A DNA stretch of 17,760 bases from an uncultured Candidatus Melainabacteria bacterium (GTDB taxonomy: Bacteria; Cyanobacteriota; Vampirovibrionia; Gastranaerophilales; Gastranaerophilaceae): the NCBI GenBank assembly GCA_946186335.1, contig CAMHMW010000023.1, forward strand, positions 1 to 17,760. Direction: 5' to 3'. A program made the position numbers and the translations under genes. Below the pieces are notes generated by a model. That model saw only the letters and a list, made by a program, of their open reading frames with translations. It searched no databases and was not told the origin of the DNA. Of the stretch, positions 1 through 7,338 are shown piece after piece (the stretch's first letter is position 1; each line of letters opens with the position of its first letter).

Positions 1-1651
1 CAGTTCCGTTAATTGAGGTTATTTCATCAATAGTACAACCGTTTGTATAATCATAAATCTCATCAATGTTGTTATCGATATAATTACTTAAGGAATCGTT
101 ATTTATTGTTTTAACAGAATGAGAATTGTTTACAAAATAATCTTTCAAGGTGACAGAATCACCGTTGCTGTATGAAATAACGAGGTTATTATCTGTCATG
201 TCGAGGGTGAAAGTCAGTTCCTGAGTGAAGTCGTTAAATTGGATATTATCATTTCCGTCACCGTTTTCAATTATATCGTCACCGTCACCATTATTAAATA
301 TAAACAGATTATTACCGCTTCCTCCATTAAGTATATCGTTTCCTCTGTATCCTGTGATTACATCATCACCGCCGTATCCGCAGATAGTGTCATTGTAATT
401 GCTGCCCTCTATCGCATCGGCAAGATATGTACCTGTGAATACGTTGTTAACTCCTGCTATTGACCAGCCTTCCATACAGGATGATAATCTGTAAGTTTCT
501 AAATGCTGAATGTATATTTCATCATTTTTTATCGTTCCGTCAGGGTTGTAATAATTTTTAAGAGTTACAGTTTCTGAATCACTCAGAGATGCGCCTTCCG
601 GTGTGAATGTTACAAGTAAATCGTTCCCTTTCTTTACAAAAGCGGAAATCCAGTCACCTGCCTTGGGGTTTGTAAATTTGAGTGTGGTTTTTTGACCTTC
701 GCAATAAATAATATCGTTTCCGTCACCTTTATTAAATAAAATAGTATTTGTTCCGGAACCGGTATAAATTGTGTCAACACCTTTGCCGGCAACAATTGTA
801 TCATTTCCGTCATTTCCGTATATGGTGTCGTTACCGTCACCGCCATCAATGTAGTCGTTGCCGCTGCCGCCTGTTAGGTAGTCTTTCCCTGTATAACCGT
901 ATATTTTATCATTACCTGCTCCGCCGTTTAGCGTGTCATTTTTTGTGGTGCCTTTTATTAAGTCGTTCAAGGCAGAACCTGTAATTTTATTTCCCGAATA
1001 TGTGCTGAAAATATATGAATTATAAAAATCAGAAAATTTTATTGTTTTGCCGTCTTTTGATTTTAGTGTGGTTACGGATGTTCCGCTTTTAAAATAATCA
1101 TATAATGTTACGCTGTCTTTTGAGGAGTATTTGATGATAAGATTATTGCCCGATTTTGCCAGTTTTAAACCTTTTTTGAGAGCGGAAAGATTTTTGAAAT
1201 TATTGAATTGCAGAGTGTCAGAATCTGAACCCTTATACAAAATATCAGCACCGTCACCGCTTGCAAAAACAACGGTATCATTTCCTGCTCTTGTATAAAG
1301 TTTGTCGTTGCCCTTGCCGCCGGTTAATATATCATTGTTTGCACCACCGTCTAGTGTATCGTTGCCGTCATCCCCGTATAATTTATCATTGCCGTTATAA
1401 CCGTATAATTTGTCGTTATTTTCGTTTCCATGGATTATATCGATATTAGACCCGCCGTAAATCTTATCGTTACCTTTGCCGCCGTTGAGTTTGTTGTTCT
1501 TATATGTGCTTTTCTTGAAGTTAATAACATCTGTACCGTCTGCCGCATTTACCGTAAGCGGCTTTTTCCACAGACCGGAATTTGTCCAGGTAATTTTATC
1601 ATTATTTTTGGTTCCTGTAATAACCCCTTTTTTATTTGGTTTTAATGCCAT
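1..1651 (-). CDS. RTX hemolysin-type calcium-binding repeat protein (partial, 3' end outside window)
   Basis: Reading from ATG 1651-1649 toward base 1, the frame stays open for 550 codons with no stop, so the gene continues beyond the left edge. The start has a GGAG Shine-Dalgarno site (1658-1661) six bases upstream. The protein has no Sec signal peptide. Three blocks of glycine/aspartate nonapeptides (consensus GGxGNDxhx) lie at about residues 57-128, 223-300 and 412-470, for example GGKGNDKIYGG at 57. Each block is followed by a stretch like the hemolysin-type calcium-binding-related domain, with the pattern FNxGDGxDII...LxIxYxxxDSVTLxDYF, at about 128-190, 303-368 and 449-507. Such repeats fold into Ca2+-filled beta-rolls in secreted proteins, usually exported by type I secretion. 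I infer an extracellular or surface protein. No catalytic domain is visible in the part present, so its activity is unknown. It has its own promoter just upstream. Confidence 0.9.
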   Translation of the reverse strand, partial: MALKPNKKGVITGTKNNDKITWTNSGLWKKPLTVNAADGTDVINFKKSTYKNNKLNGGKGNDKIYGGSNIDIIHGNENNDKLYGYNGNDKLYGDDGNDTLDGGANNDILTGGKGNDKLYTRAGNDTVVFASGDGADILYKGSDSDTLQFNNFKNLSALKKGLKLAKSGNNLIIKYSSKDSVTLYDYFKSGTSVTTLKSKDGKTIKFSDFYNSYIFSTYSGNKITGSALNDLIKGTTKNDTLNGGAGNDKIYGYTGKDYLTGGSGNDYIDGGDGNDTIYGNDGNDTIVAGKGVDTIYTGSGTNTILFNKGDGNDIIYCEGQKTTLKFTNPKAGDWISAFVKKGNDLLVTFTPEGASLSDSETVTLKNYYNPDGTIKNDEIYIQHLETYRLSSCMEGWSIAGVNNVFTGTYLADAIEGSNYNDTICGYGGDDVITGYRGNDILNGGSGNNLFIFNNGDGDDIIENGDGNDNIQFNDFTQELTFTLDMTDNNLVISYSNGDSVTLKDYFVNNSHSVKTINNDSLSNYIDNNIDEIYDYTNGCTIDEITSINGT

Positions 1652-1678
1652 GTTTAACTCCGGTGGTGTAGAAAACTG

Positions 1679-1707
1679 ATATTACCAGTTTAACCGATAA
1701 TCGTCAA
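1679..1707 (-). promoter_or_regulatory. Predicted sigma70 promoter of the RTX gene
   Basis: On the minus strand TTGACG (1702-1707), a 17-base spacer and TAATAT (1679-1684) precede the RTX start by about 28 bases. A second TTGACA (1710-1715) lies eight bases further upstream. This implies that the RTX gene is transcribed separately from the small gene behind it. Confidence 0.5.
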
Positions 1708-1739
1708 AATGTCAATGCTAAAAGGGGTTTGGGGCGTTA

Positions 1740-2168
1740 TTATCTTTTTGCCCATTCGTTATTTTCGGGGTTTACAAATTTTTTTCCTACAAAATAAAAT
1801 TTGGGGCAGTCGTTACCTTCCCAATGTCCGCCAATAATTTTGTTATTGTTGTCAACTTCAAGAGTTTTTCTGCAAAATTCAAGTTTTACCTGACCGCCCG
1901 AGGTGAATGTTGTTTCTCTGCCCTTGCTGTCGGTCGCTGAAATAGACATTCCCGTACCGGGTATAACATCCGAGTCGTAATCATAAGTTTCCCAGACGTA
2001 CAGTTTTTTGCCTGCGATATTTCTTTCGTATTCGGGGTAACCCCATTTTTTTATTACAGAATCCAGCGGATAGCCACTCCATGACTGAATACATTTATCC
2101 ATAAAAGATTCCCATGCAAATGCGCTTATAGGTGTCAATAACAGTGTAATTATTAAAAACTTTTTCAT
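1740..2168 (-). CDS. Small exported protein of unknown function, 142 aa
   Basis: I place the start at the internal ATG 2168-2166. GGGAG lies about eight bases upstream of it, and a clean signal peptide then begins at residue 1 (MKKFLIITLLLTPISAFA, cleavage near residue 18). An ATG five codons earlier would overlap this ribosome site. The mature protein of about 124 residues has three cysteines (C26, C99, C121) and a W-G-Y-P segment near residue 42 followed by IAGKKLYVW. This resembles short periplasmic or surface proteins with a WGxP...YxW pattern found in several phyla, but I cannot name the family. BamE-like folds share a loose G-x-P...W pattern, and the match is too weak to claim. It lies upstream of the RTX gene on the same strand and is divergent from the lytic transglycosylase. 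Location outside the inner membrane is well supported; function is unknown. Confidence 0.8.
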   Translation of the reverse strand: MKKFLIITLLLTPISAFAWESFMDKCIQSWSGYPLDSVIKKWGYPEYERNIAGKKLYVWETYDYDSDVIPGTGMSISATDSKGRETTFTSGGQVKLEFCRKTLEVDNNNKIIGGHWEGNDCPKFYFVGKKFVNPENNEWAKR

Positions 2169-2191
2169 AATTAAATCTCCCATTTTTATAC

Positions 2192-2220
2192 ATTATAATT
2201 TAAGGAGTATATTTTAACAA
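2192..2220 (-). promoter_or_regulatory. Predicted promoter of the small exported protein
   Basis: Minus strand TTGTTA (2215-2220), 17-base spacer, consensus TATAAT (2192-2197), about 23 bases before the ATG. It is back to back with the lytic transglycosylase promoter in the 159-base divergent gap. Confidence 0.55.
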
Positions 2221-2269
2221 ATTTTATATACCGTTTAATAACCGAATGTAACTATTTTATCTTTTTTAA

Positions 2270-2298
2270 TTGTAATTATAATATATGTAAGGTATAAT
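2270..2298 (+). promoter_or_regulatory. Predicted promoter of the lytic transglycosylase gene
   Basis: TTGTAA (2270-2275), 17-base spacer, consensus TATAAT (2293-2298), 29 bases before the start codon. Downstream, AGGGGAG at 2316-2322 is a strong ribosome site that sets the TTG start at 2328. Confidence 0.6.
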
Positions 2299-2327
2299 TG
2301 TTATTATTATTTTAAAGGGGAGTTTTA

Positions 2328-2783
2328 TTGAGAAATTTTATAAAGGGCTTTATATCTGTATTTGTATTGGCAGCTTTGCCATTGCAGGTTTTTGGTGCAA
2401 CGGCAGAACAAGTTAAACAGTCTATAAAAACACAATCTGCTGCTATGGGGGTTGACCCTGCAATAATGCTGAGCATCGCAAAAGCCGAATCGGGCTTTCG
2501 TCATGAAGTAACCGGAGGCGGAGGTGCTGTCGGTGTTTTTCAACTTATGCCTGCAACTGCAAGACGAATGGGGATAAACCCGTATAATCTTGAGGAAAAT
2601 ATTAAAGGCGGAATTGTTTATTATCAGAACATGTATAAAATGTTTGGCTCAATGGAACTCGCTGTTGCCGCATATAATACCGGTCCTGATGCCATAAAAT
2701 ACTCAAATTATAAAGTTCCTGCAAGAGCGCAGGGCTTTGTGAACAGAATAATGGCTGATTACAATTACTACAAGACTCACTAG
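2328..2783 (+). CDS. Lytic transglycosylase, SLT/goose-lysozyme-like domain
   Basis: Cleaves the MurNAc-GlcNAc bond of peptidoglycan, outside the inner membrane. The 151-residue protein starts with TTG, five bases after AGGGGAG. Residues 1 to about 23 form a signal peptide ending VFGA. One SLT domain fills the rest: catalytic glutamate E54 in KAESGF, the G-V-F-Q-L-M-P motif at 69-75 and the A-A-Y-N-T-G-P motif at 114-120, all typical of family 1 enzymes. It is a minimal single-domain enzyme without LysM or other binding modules. Its stop codon lies five bases from that of the converging protease gene. Its place among secreted RTX-type proteins would fit local wall remodelling for an envelope machine, but general housekeeping is equally possible. 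Confidence 0.93.
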   Translation: MRNFIKGFISVFVLAALPLQVFGATAEQVKQSIKTQSAAMGVDPAIMLSIAKAESGFRHEVTGGGGAVGVFQLMPATARRMGINPYNLEENIKGGIVYYQNMYKMFGSMELAVAAYNTGPDAIKYSNYKVPARAQGFVNRIMADYNYYKTH

Positions 2784-2788
2784 TCGTT

Positions 2789-4915
2789 CTATGAAATAAT
2801 TTCAATAGATTTTGATGTGTTTTTGCTTATTAAACTCTTGATGTTGTTGATTTTTTCTTTAACGTCATTAACTTCGTTTAAGATTTGGGTTTCTGCGCCT
2901 GTTGAACCGATATATACCATTGAACCGATGCCGGTGCTTGGAGTTTCGTTAGAGTTGTTCAGACGTCTCGGCATTCCGCCGTTTGGCATCAAAATTCCCT
3001 GATTGTATATATCTGCACCATATACAATTGCAGCCACATCAAGTGAGAAGAAATCATTAAGTGATAGTTTCAGACTGTCGCCGTCATCCCACGGATTTAC
3101 AATTTCTACATAGTCATCACTTGTACCTGTTACTACATTTTTAACCGAATATGCGTGACCTCTAATAATACCGAGTTTTCCGTTATTTGACGGTTCATGA
3201 ATACCGATTGTCAGGTTGGCTATTTCTCCGCTTTGGTATTTGTTCCAAAGTTCAAGGAACTGTGATCTTTGGCTGCTTACATCACTAATAACCGTAATAT
3301 CTTCATTCCCGAACATGTATTTTGCGATAGTGTTGTAATATGCGGACTGAACGCTGTTATCTCTTTCTACGTAATCAGGTATTCCGTCACCTGTGACGTC
3401 CTCTGTAGTTACAATTTCATATCTGTCCATATTTCGGGCTATAATTTTATTTAATGCAAGGTCAATTAAGATTGTATCTAAATCGCCGTTTACTCCTGTA
3501 TATGAATTTAATTCACTTTTTGAAACTTCAATTTTGTTATTTTTAGTTCCTGTTTTAACAGGGTAGTTTAAAAATTCAACTTCATAGGATGAACCCTTAT
3601 CGGTTACTTTCATATATTTGTTCAGATTTCCGGTATTTGTGTTGTGGCATACGGAATTTATAAGGGAAAGATAACGGCAGTCGCCCTCATCTCCCTGACA
3701 AACCCATCCGTCAAGGTAGTCAAGACCGGTTAAATGATTCGCTCCATCAATCGATAATTCAACGTTGTTTAATGTATTTTTGACCATAGTATAGCCAATA
3801 TATGTTTTTACTTTGTCGTTTCCTGTTGAACCATCGATATTATTATCTACCCCTACAAGATAGACATAATCATTGCCGCTTCCTGCTTTTATATTGTTAT
3901 GCTGTGCGACTTTCGCTGTATATCCGCCCATTAGGTCTAAAGTTTGGTAATTGTTTGACATTTCATAATAACCATCATCGTCAAATGCTCCGCCGATTCT
4001 GATATGGTCATCTCCGTCTCCGGTATCCAGTTCACAGTAATTGCCCATCAGAATAATGCTGTCTTTTTGGTTATTTGATGCTTTTATGTCTAATTTATCG
4101 CCTGTTATGACGAGTCTGCCGTTTTTCAGAAATTCAAATGTTACATTACTTATCGTGGTGCCGTCAGTTGATTTTATTGTGTATTGATAATCTTTACCGC
4201 CGAACGGATTTGCCAATGTTATAACTGTTTCAGTGCCGCTGATATTTGTTGAATATACCGGATCTCCTCTGTGAAGTGTTTTAGCGGAGGGTTTTTGCTC
4301 TGTTGGACCGTTTCCGTCTGTTCCGTCATTTTCATCAGGTGTCGGATTATTCGGATTAGGGTTATTGGGATCCGGATTGTTTGGGTCGGGGTTATTCGGG
4401 TCAGGATTATTCGGATCCGGATTGTTTGGGTCGGGGTTATTCGGGTCAGGATTATTCGGATCCGGGTTGTTTGGGTCAGGATTATTCGGATTCGGATTGT
4501 CGGGGTCCGGATTATTTGGATTATTAGGATCCACCGGATCGGGATTATTCGGATTATTAGGGTCATTAGGGTCTGCCGGATTCGGATTGTTCGGGTTTGT
4601 TCCCTTGTGCAGTTTTAAAATAAGTTCTTTTACGTGTTTAAGACCCTTTTTAATATTTTTATATATTGCGAAGTCCAGAATAGTTTTCTTTTCGCCTGCT
4701 GTTGTTTCGTTATTTTCAATATTTTCAGAACCGTAAGAATTAATATCTTTTCCGCCTATATTTCCGTTATCACCCCAGTCTGCCCACAAAATTCTGGGTT
4801 TTTCGTTTATTTCCTGATTATAGGCATTTACCTGTGAAACTATATCCTCAGACTTTGCGGCTGAGGTTTTATTCAAAATTTGGTTGTAAAAAGATGATAA
4901 ATCGAACTTTTCCAT
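2789..4915 (-). CDS. Calpain-like (C2) cysteine protease with RTX-like repeats and (D/N)PNNP linker
   Basis: 708 residues in four parts. First, residues 1-105 are a charged, largely helical N-terminus. Second, about 106-196 is an Asn/Asp/Pro linker built on (D/N)PNNP pentapeptides, eight of them consecutive DPNNP. Third, about 215-400 is a beta-rich region with RTX-like Gly/Asp repeats (LDTGDGDDHIRIGG at 296; AGSGNDYVY and GSTGNDKV at about 344-370). Fourth, about 400-640 is a peptidase domain matching calpain family C2: Q407 and C413 in CQGDEGDCRYLSLI, H587 in GHAYSV and N607 in NPW, the expected Cys/His/Asn triad. A calcium-loop-like DVTGDGIPDY lies at 506-515. No Sec signal is seen. I infer a calcium-dependent extracellular or envelope protease. 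The substrate is unknown. The usual calpain W after the cysteine is R here. The ATG has no clear Shine-Dalgarno site, but no other ATG, GTG or TTG start exists before the upstream stop. Confidence 0.85.
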   Translation of the reverse strand: MEKFDLSSFYNQILNKTSAAKSEDIVSQVNAYNQEINEKPRILWADWGDNGNIGGKDINSYGSENIENNETTAGEKKTILDFAIYKNIKKGLKHVKELILKLHKGTNPNNPNPADPNDPNNPNNPDPVDPNNPNNPDPDNPNPNNPDPNNPDPNNPDPNNPDPNNPDPNNPDPNNPDPNNPDPNNPNPNNPTPDENDGTDGNGPTEQKPSAKTLHRGDPVYSTNISGTETVITLANPFGGKDYQYTIKSTDGTTISNVTFEFLKNGRLVITGDKLDIKASNNQKDSIILMGNYCELDTGDGDDHIRIGGAFDDDGYYEMSNNYQTLDLMGGYTAKVAQHNNIKAGSGNDYVYLVGVDNNIDGSTGNDKVKTYIGYTMVKNTLNNVELSIDGANHLTGLDYLDGWVCQGDEGDCRYLSLINSVCHNTNTGNLNKYMKVTDKGSSYEVEFLNYPVKTGTKNNKIEVSKSELNSYTGVNGDLDTILIDLALNKIIARNMDRYEIVTTEDVTGDGIPDYVERDNSVQSAYYNTIAKYMFGNEDITVISDVSSQRSQFLELWNKYQSGEIANLTIGIHEPSNNGKLGIIRGHAYSVKNVVTGTSDDYVEIVNPWDDGDSLKLSLNDFFSLDVAAIVYGADIYNQGILMPNGGMPRRLNNSNETPSTGIGSMVYIGSTGAETQILNEVNDVKEKINNIKSLISKNTSKSIEIIS
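4343..4510. repeat. 15-bp tandem repeat array coding the DPNNP linker, with an exact 45-bp duplication
   Basis: Eleven adjacent 15-base units, each coding five residues of (D/N)P(N/D)NP on the minus strand. Three unit variants form a 45-base block present twice without change (4373-4417 and 4418-4462), followed by a diverged third copy. More irregular Asn-Pro-rich sequence continues to about 4600. The repetition produces long open frames in other phases, such as a Gly-Ser-Gly-Leu-Phe-Gly frame on the plus strand, which are not genes. Confidence 0.9.
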
Positions 4916-5056
4916 ATCTGCTATTACGGAATTTTCTGTATATATCTTTAGTGCAATAACATGCTAAAATAACCCAAAACTCAAATATGACGTGCATTAT
5001 GGTACTATAAAATCCGTCTTTACATATTTTAATAATTCACATTTTTCAATCTTAAC

Positions 5057-5085
5057 TTGATAATAAAACATCTTTCAACTATTAT
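5057..5085 (+). promoter_or_regulatory. Predicted serS promoter
   Basis: TTGATA (5057-5062), 17-base spacer, TATTAT (5080-5085), each one base from consensus. It is followed by AAGGGGG at 5102-5108, four bases before the serS ATG. I see no T-box-like leader: only about 20 bases separate the expected start of transcription from the ATG. Confidence 0.65.
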
Positions 5086-5112
5086 TTTTTTAGATATTAG
5101 TAAGGGGGAATT

Positions 5113-6378
5113 ATGTTAGACATTAAAATAATCAGAGAGAATCCCGATAAAATAAACGAGCTTTTAAAAAGAAGAAATCCCGATTTATCTATCGATGAAG
5201 TTATAAAAATTGATGAAGAAAGAAGAAAAATTCAGACTCAGGCTGATGAGTTGAGAGCAAAACGTAAAAACGAATCTCAAAAAATCGGCATGATGAAGAA
5301 AAACGGTGAGAATACGGATGCTATTCAGGAAGATGTCCGTAAACTCGGGGATGAAATAAAAGAACTTGAAGAAAAACAGAATGAATTAGATGCAAAACAA
5401 AGAGATGTTCTTCTCCATATACCGAATATCCCTGACGAAACAACGCCTGTCGGAACATCAGAGGATGATAATGTTGTAGTTTCAACATGGGGTGAGCCTA
5501 CAAAATTTGATTTTGAACCTAAGGCGCACTGGGATTTATGCGAAGAAAAGAAACTTGTTGATTTTGAACGCGGGGTAAAACTTTCTCAGTCACGTTTTAC
5601 ATTATACAGAGGGAAAGGCGCGAAACTGGAACGTGCAATTATAAACTTTTTCCTTGACGAACACACTTTAAATGAAGGCTATGAAGAAATTCTGCCTCCG
5701 TTTATGGCAAATGCCGCAACTATGACAGGGACAGGACAGTTGCCGAAATTTAAAGAAGATATGTATAAATGTGTTGATGAAGATTTATATTTAATACCGA
5801 CAGCAGAAGTTCCCGTAACAAACATTTATGCGGGAGAAATTCTATCGGAGGATGATTTGCCGATGTATATGACTGCATATACTCCGTGTTTCAGACGTGA
5901 GGCAGGTTCTGCGGGTAAAGATACCAGAGGTTTAATCAGAGTACACCAGTTCAATAAGGTTGAGATGGTTAAATACACAACCCCTGAAACTTCTCCTGAT
6001 GAGCATGCAAAACTAACGGCTGACGGGGAAAGAATGCTTCAACTTTTGGGCCTGCCGTACAGGAAAGTCGCTTTGTGCAGTGCTGATATAGGTTTTAGCG
6101 CAAACAAGTGCTGGGATTTAGAAGTTTGGATGCCTTCTTATAATGATTATAAGGAAATTTCAAGTTGTTCAAACTATGGTGATTATCAGGCACGCAGAGC
6201 AAATATCCGTTATAAGGAAAAAGCAACCGGAAAAACAAGATTTGTTCACACGATTAACGGCTCAGGACTTGCTGTCGGCAGAACCTTTGCCGCAATTGTG
6301 GAAAACTTCCAGCAGCCTGACGGAACAATTATTATTCCTGAGGTGTTAAGAAAATACACAGGCTTTGATAAGATATAA
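5113..6378 (+). CDS. serS: Seryl-tRNA synthetase
   Basis: Charges tRNA-Ser (and tRNA-Sec where present) with serine in the cytoplasm. Its 421 residues match the usual length. Residues about 28-105 form the long antiparallel coiled-coil arm that grips the tRNA long variable arm. The class II core follows: the T-A-E serine-binding motif at 230-232, motif 2 FRREAG at 260-265 with the GKDTRGLIRVHQF loop, and motif 3 GLAVGRTFAAIVENFQ at about 385-400. The start is fixed by the AAGGGGG ribosome site just upstream. The gene is monocistronic, with its own promoter and a strong hairpin after the stop. Nothing unusual is seen in the active site. Confidence 0.98.
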   Translation: MLDIKIIRENPDKINELLKRRNPDLSIDEVIKIDEERRKIQTQADELRAKRKNESQKIGMMKKNGENTDAIQEDVRKLGDEIKELEEKQNELDAKQRDVLLHIPNIPDETTPVGTSEDDNVVVSTWGEPTKFDFEPKAHWDLCEEKKLVDFERGVKLSQSRFTLYRGKGAKLERAIINFFLDEHTLNEGYEEILPPFMANAATMTGTGQLPKFKEDMYKCVDEDLYLIPTAEVPVTNIYAGEILSEDDLPMYMTAYTPCFRREAGSAGKDTRGLIRVHQFNKVEMVKYTTPETSPDEHAKLTADGERMLQLLGLPYRKVALCSADIGFSANKCWDLEVWMPSYNDYKEISSCSNYGDYQARRANIRYKEKATGKTRFVHTINGSGLAVGRTFAAIVENFQQPDGTIIIPEVLRKYTGFDKI

Positions 6379-6392
6379 AATCGTAATTGTAT

Positions 6393-6428
6393 AAAAGGCA
6401 TCATTCAGGTTATGAATGATGCCTTTTT
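6393..6428. terminator. Bidirectional intrinsic terminator between serS and the small minus-strand pair
   Basis: A perfect 15-bp stem, AAAAGGCATCATTCA (6393-6407) with its complement (6413-6427), closes a 5-base loop and has T-rich sequence on the plus strand and A-rich sequence on the left side. It can therefore end transcription from both directions. The minus-strand gene's stop is at 6430. Confidence 0.88.
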
Positions 6429-6429
6429 A

Positions 6430-6846
6430 TTATATTTTATAACTTTCAAAATGATGTCTTGGGGCTGTTTTTATAGAGTTTTCCACTTCCGCTTTTGCAT
6501 CGTTAATTTCTTCAACCTTGCGTGCTTTTTTTACAAGTCTTCTAATGAAACCGAGCGGGCTTCGGAAGGTTTCGCTAAACCAACCCTCTTTGAAGTGTTC
6601 ATAATATGATTGACCGTCATATACTGAGCCTTCAAGATGATGTCCTGTCGGGTCTGTCATTAAATCTATCATAACTTGTTTGTTGTCGAATTCAGTCATA
6701 AGAGTTCTGATTTCCTCAACTGTCGCTTTTTGTTTTTTTCCTGCTGCTCGCGATAATACAATGCTTTCAACTTCATAGGGGAAATGAAAGCCCTGAAAAG
6801 AGGTATTAGTTTGCCTGTCATAGTTTGTATTAAAATTTATCCTCAT
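6430..6846 (-). CDS. Small protein of unknown function, second gene of a paralogous pair
   Basis: I start it at ATG 6846-6844, giving 138 residues. AAGGA lies seven to eight bases upstream and overlaps the last codons of the preceding gene. The alternative ATG seven codons earlier has no ribosome site and lies inside the upstream gene. The N-terminus (MRINFNTNYDRQTNTSFQGF) is rich in Asn/Thr/Ser and ends in a short S-F-Q-G-F motif. The body is hydrophilic with no signal peptide or membrane segment. Its C-terminal pattern SYYEHFKEGWF...FIRRLVKKARKVEEI matches the upstream gene's SYSQHFWESAMDFITRMIKKVDKRTPEVEEL, so the two are paralogues. Only four bases separate the genes, so translation is probably coupled. 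I do not recognise a named domain; I associate such N-terminal 'SFxG' proteins with Gastranaerophilales, from memory only. Confidence 0.82.
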   Translation of the reverse strand: MRINFNTNYDRQTNTSFQGFHFPYEVESIVLSRAAGKKQKATVEEIRTLMTEFDNKQVMIDLMTDPTGHHLEGSVYDGQSYYEHFKEGWFSETFRSPLGFIRRLVKKARKVEEINDAKAEVENSIKTAPRHHFESYKI

Positions 6847-6850
6847 GTTT

Positions 6851-7231
6851 TTATCCTTTGAAATCAAAATCTTGTTTTGCTACGAGTTCTTCAACTTCCG
6901 GGGTTCTTTTATCAACTTTTTTAATCATTCTGGTTATAAAATCCATCGCAGATTCCCAAAAATGCTGAGAGTATGATTTACATTGAATTTCTTCACCTTT
7001 TAACATTTCCCCGTCAGCAACATTTGCGGCAAGTTTTTTCCCGTTGCCGAAAAGAATTAAGTTTACAAAACTGTCCTGACTGCGGTTATTAACCATAGTA
7101 CGAAAGGTTTTTAAATCCGCAGAAGACAGAACTTTTCTCAGAGTATCTTCTGCTCCTTCATAGTGAATCATTCCGAAAGTCGGATGTGAATTATTTGATG
7201 TTAATTTGTAGGTGTTCAAATTTGTTTGCAT
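6851..7231 (-). CDS. Small protein of unknown function, first gene of a paralogous pair
   Basis: 126 residues, ATG at 7231-7229, with a strong AAAGGGGAAATAC ribosome site region upstream. The N-terminus (MQTNLNTYKLTSNNSHPTFG) has the same Asn/Thr-rich lead and PTFG/SFQG-type motif as the gene that follows. The remainder is soluble, mixed alpha/beta by composition, with a basic helix FITRMIKKVDK before an acidic end. No signal peptide, membrane helix or known catalytic motif is visible. It is co-directional with its paralogue and divergent from the helicase gene, sharing a 107-base upstream gap with it. Function unknown. The pair probably arose by tandem duplication followed by strong divergence, since only the motif order and the C-terminal third still align by eye. 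Confidence 0.82.
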   Translation of the reverse strand: MQTNLNTYKLTSNNSHPTFGMIHYEGAEDTLRKVLSSADLKTFRTMVNNRSQDSFVNLILFGNGKKLAANVADGEMLKGEEIQCKSYSQHFWESAMDFITRMIKKVDKRTPEVEELVAKQDFDFKG

Positions 7232-7287
7232 GTATTTCCCCTTTCATTATTATTTTGTATTTATATTAAATCCGAACATTTTATTTT

Positions 7288-7318
7288 TTGCCAAAATAGT
7301 TTTAATCTATGTTATAAT
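7288..7318 (+). promoter_or_regulatory. Predicted extended -10 promoter of the helicase gene
   Basis: TATAAT (7313-7318) is preceded by TG at 7310-7311, forming an extended -10. A candidate TTGCCA -35 lies at 7288-7293 with a long 19-base spacer. AAAGGA at 7325-7330 is the ribosome site. Confidence 0.6.
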
Positions 7319-7338
7319 ATCTGAAAAGGATAGTAAAT

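Noticed and set aside
239..1679. Several plus-strand open frames of 60-80 residues
   Set aside because: All lie opposite the continuous 550-codon RTX reading frame and have Cys/Arg/His/Tyr-rich shadow composition without ribosome sites.
4365..4736. Plus-strand frame coding a Gly-Ser-Gly-Leu-Phe-Gly repeat protein, and similar Ile/Arg-rich frames on both strands
   Set aside because: They are other-phase readings of the 15-base repeat that codes the DPNNP linker of the minus-strand protease, with no ribosome site and low-complexity composition.
5086..5112. T-box or other riboswitch before serS
   Set aside because: Only about 20-27 bases lie between the promoter and the start codon, too short for such a leader.
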